This document shows, in pieces, positions 63,701 to 64,000 of a stretch of 64,000 nt of DNA. This DNA is from Paracoccaceae bacterium (lineage in GTDB: Bacteria > Pseudomonadota > Alphaproteobacteria > Rhodobacterales > Rhodobacteraceae), in NCBI GenBank assembly GCA_004153385.1, contig SDAL01000004.1:1-64000 (forward strand), in the 5' to 3' direction. The stretch's first letter is position 1. Every line of letters begins with the position of its first letter. The notes below the pieces were generated by a model, which saw nothing but the letters and a program-made list of their open reading frames with translations, ran no database searches and was not told where the DNA came from. Made by a program: the position numbers and the translations under genes.

Positions 63701-64000
63701 CCTGCGCCATTCCACCAAAGGTGTGACGCTGATCTCGCCACCGCCCCACCACGATATCTACTCGATCGAAGACCTCGCACAGCTGATCTACGACCTCAAA
63801 CAGATCAACCCGCGGGTCAAGGTCACGGTGAAGCTCGTGGCGTCGTCGGGGGTTGGCACGATTGCCGCCGGCGTGGCCAAGGCCAAAGCGGATACGATCC
63901 TGATCTCGGGTCACAACGGCGGCACGGGTGCATCGCCTGCGACCTCGATCAAATACGCGGGTCTGCCGTGGGAGATGGGCCTGACAGAGGCGCATCAGGT
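60744..64000 (+). CDS. gltB: Glutamate synthase large (alpha) subunit, 3' end beyond window
   Basis: Partial: 1,085 codons of about 1,500. A short propeptide is followed by Cys34 in SSCGVGLVV, the N-terminal nucleophile of the glutaminase domain; [28 protein letters not shown] is its substrate block. The central domain and the start of the FMN-binding synthase domain ([20 protein letters not shown]) follow. The Fe-S cysteines lie beyond the edge. ATG 60744 has GAGGAGGCATGAC upstream. Confidence 0.97.
   Translation, partial: [1085 protein letters not shown]

Noticed and set aside
1-64000. CRISPR arrays, insertion sequences, integrases, att sites or origins
   Set aside because: No regularly spaced repeats, transposase, integrase or terminal inverted repeats were seen; the two tRNA genes show no adjacent integrase or duplicated 3' end.

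Overview
The window looks like a chromosomal segment of an alphaproteobacterium of the family Rhodobacteraceae, probably the Roseobacter group. This rests on gene content and order (msrPQ, tandem peptide deformylases followed by fmt, the 41-residue Cys-poor L36 gene rpmJ, an rbfA/truB/rpsO/pnp backbone), the GC-rich codon usage and the small lineage-typical hypothetical proteins. I cannot fix the genus from the sequence alone. I see no rRNA, insertion sequence, phage gene, plasmid backbone or CRISPR array. About 60 protein genes and two tRNA genes (Val-GAC, Leu-CAG) fill the window densely, and most gaps hold a terminator, a promoter or a hairpin.

Layout. 1-5.3 kb: periplasmic methionine sulfoxide reductase msrPQ, the trans-translation factor smpB, a sulfurtransferase-aminotransferase pair and a MarR regulator. 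5.4-7.2 kb: the glnK-amtB ammonium uptake unit. 7.4-13.5 kb: a class A penicillin-binding protein and a two-gene type I secretion exporter with a small unknown protein. 13.5-17.9 kb: a PatB-like lyase, def, a degenerate deformylase paralogue, fmt and three small unknown proteins. 17.9-24.0 kb: pyrF, clpB behind a near-perfect heat-shock (sigma-32) promoter, dinB with an N-terminal zinc ribbon, and an N-formylglutamate amidohydrolase. 24.1-28.0 kb: tRNA-Val, rpmJ, rluA, a STAS/anti-sigma kinase pair, hspQ, a lytic transglycosylase-like lipoprotein and lolA. 28.0-35.6 kb: ftsK, dapC, an amidase and a UbiH-type hydroxylase. 35.6-40.8 kb: a Trm112-like protein, a LON-substrate-binding protein, a thioredoxin-TPR chaperone, xthA, an aldehyde dehydrogenase and a peroxiredoxin. 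40.9-44.3 kb: four glycosyltransferase-type genes in two converging pairs, one unusually AT-rich. 44.4-54.0 kb: pnp, putP, rpsO, an RTX-repeat protein, a DUF1643 protein, truB, a phosphodiester-glycosidase-like protein, rbfA and dapB. 54.1-64 kb: an ABC exporter, tRNA-Leu, an NDUFA9-like protein, uppP, then gltD, an exported unknown protein and gltB, which runs off the end.

Themes. Nitrogen assimilation appears twice (glnK-amtB; gltD-gltB). Envelope work is prominent (PBP, uppP, lolA, lysozyme-like lipoprotein, glycosyltransferases, exporters). RNA and translation maturation is spread across smpB, def-fmt, rluA, rpmJ, truB, rbfA, rpsO and pnp. Most genes are ordinary housekeeping. The parts most worth a second look are the deformylase paralogue that has lost its metal Cys and catalytic Glu, the exported protein inside the glutamate synthase locus, the orphan partner-switch module, the membrane-anchored RTX protein, the glycosyltransferase island, and several unusual intergenic structures. 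No wholly new system could be demonstrated.
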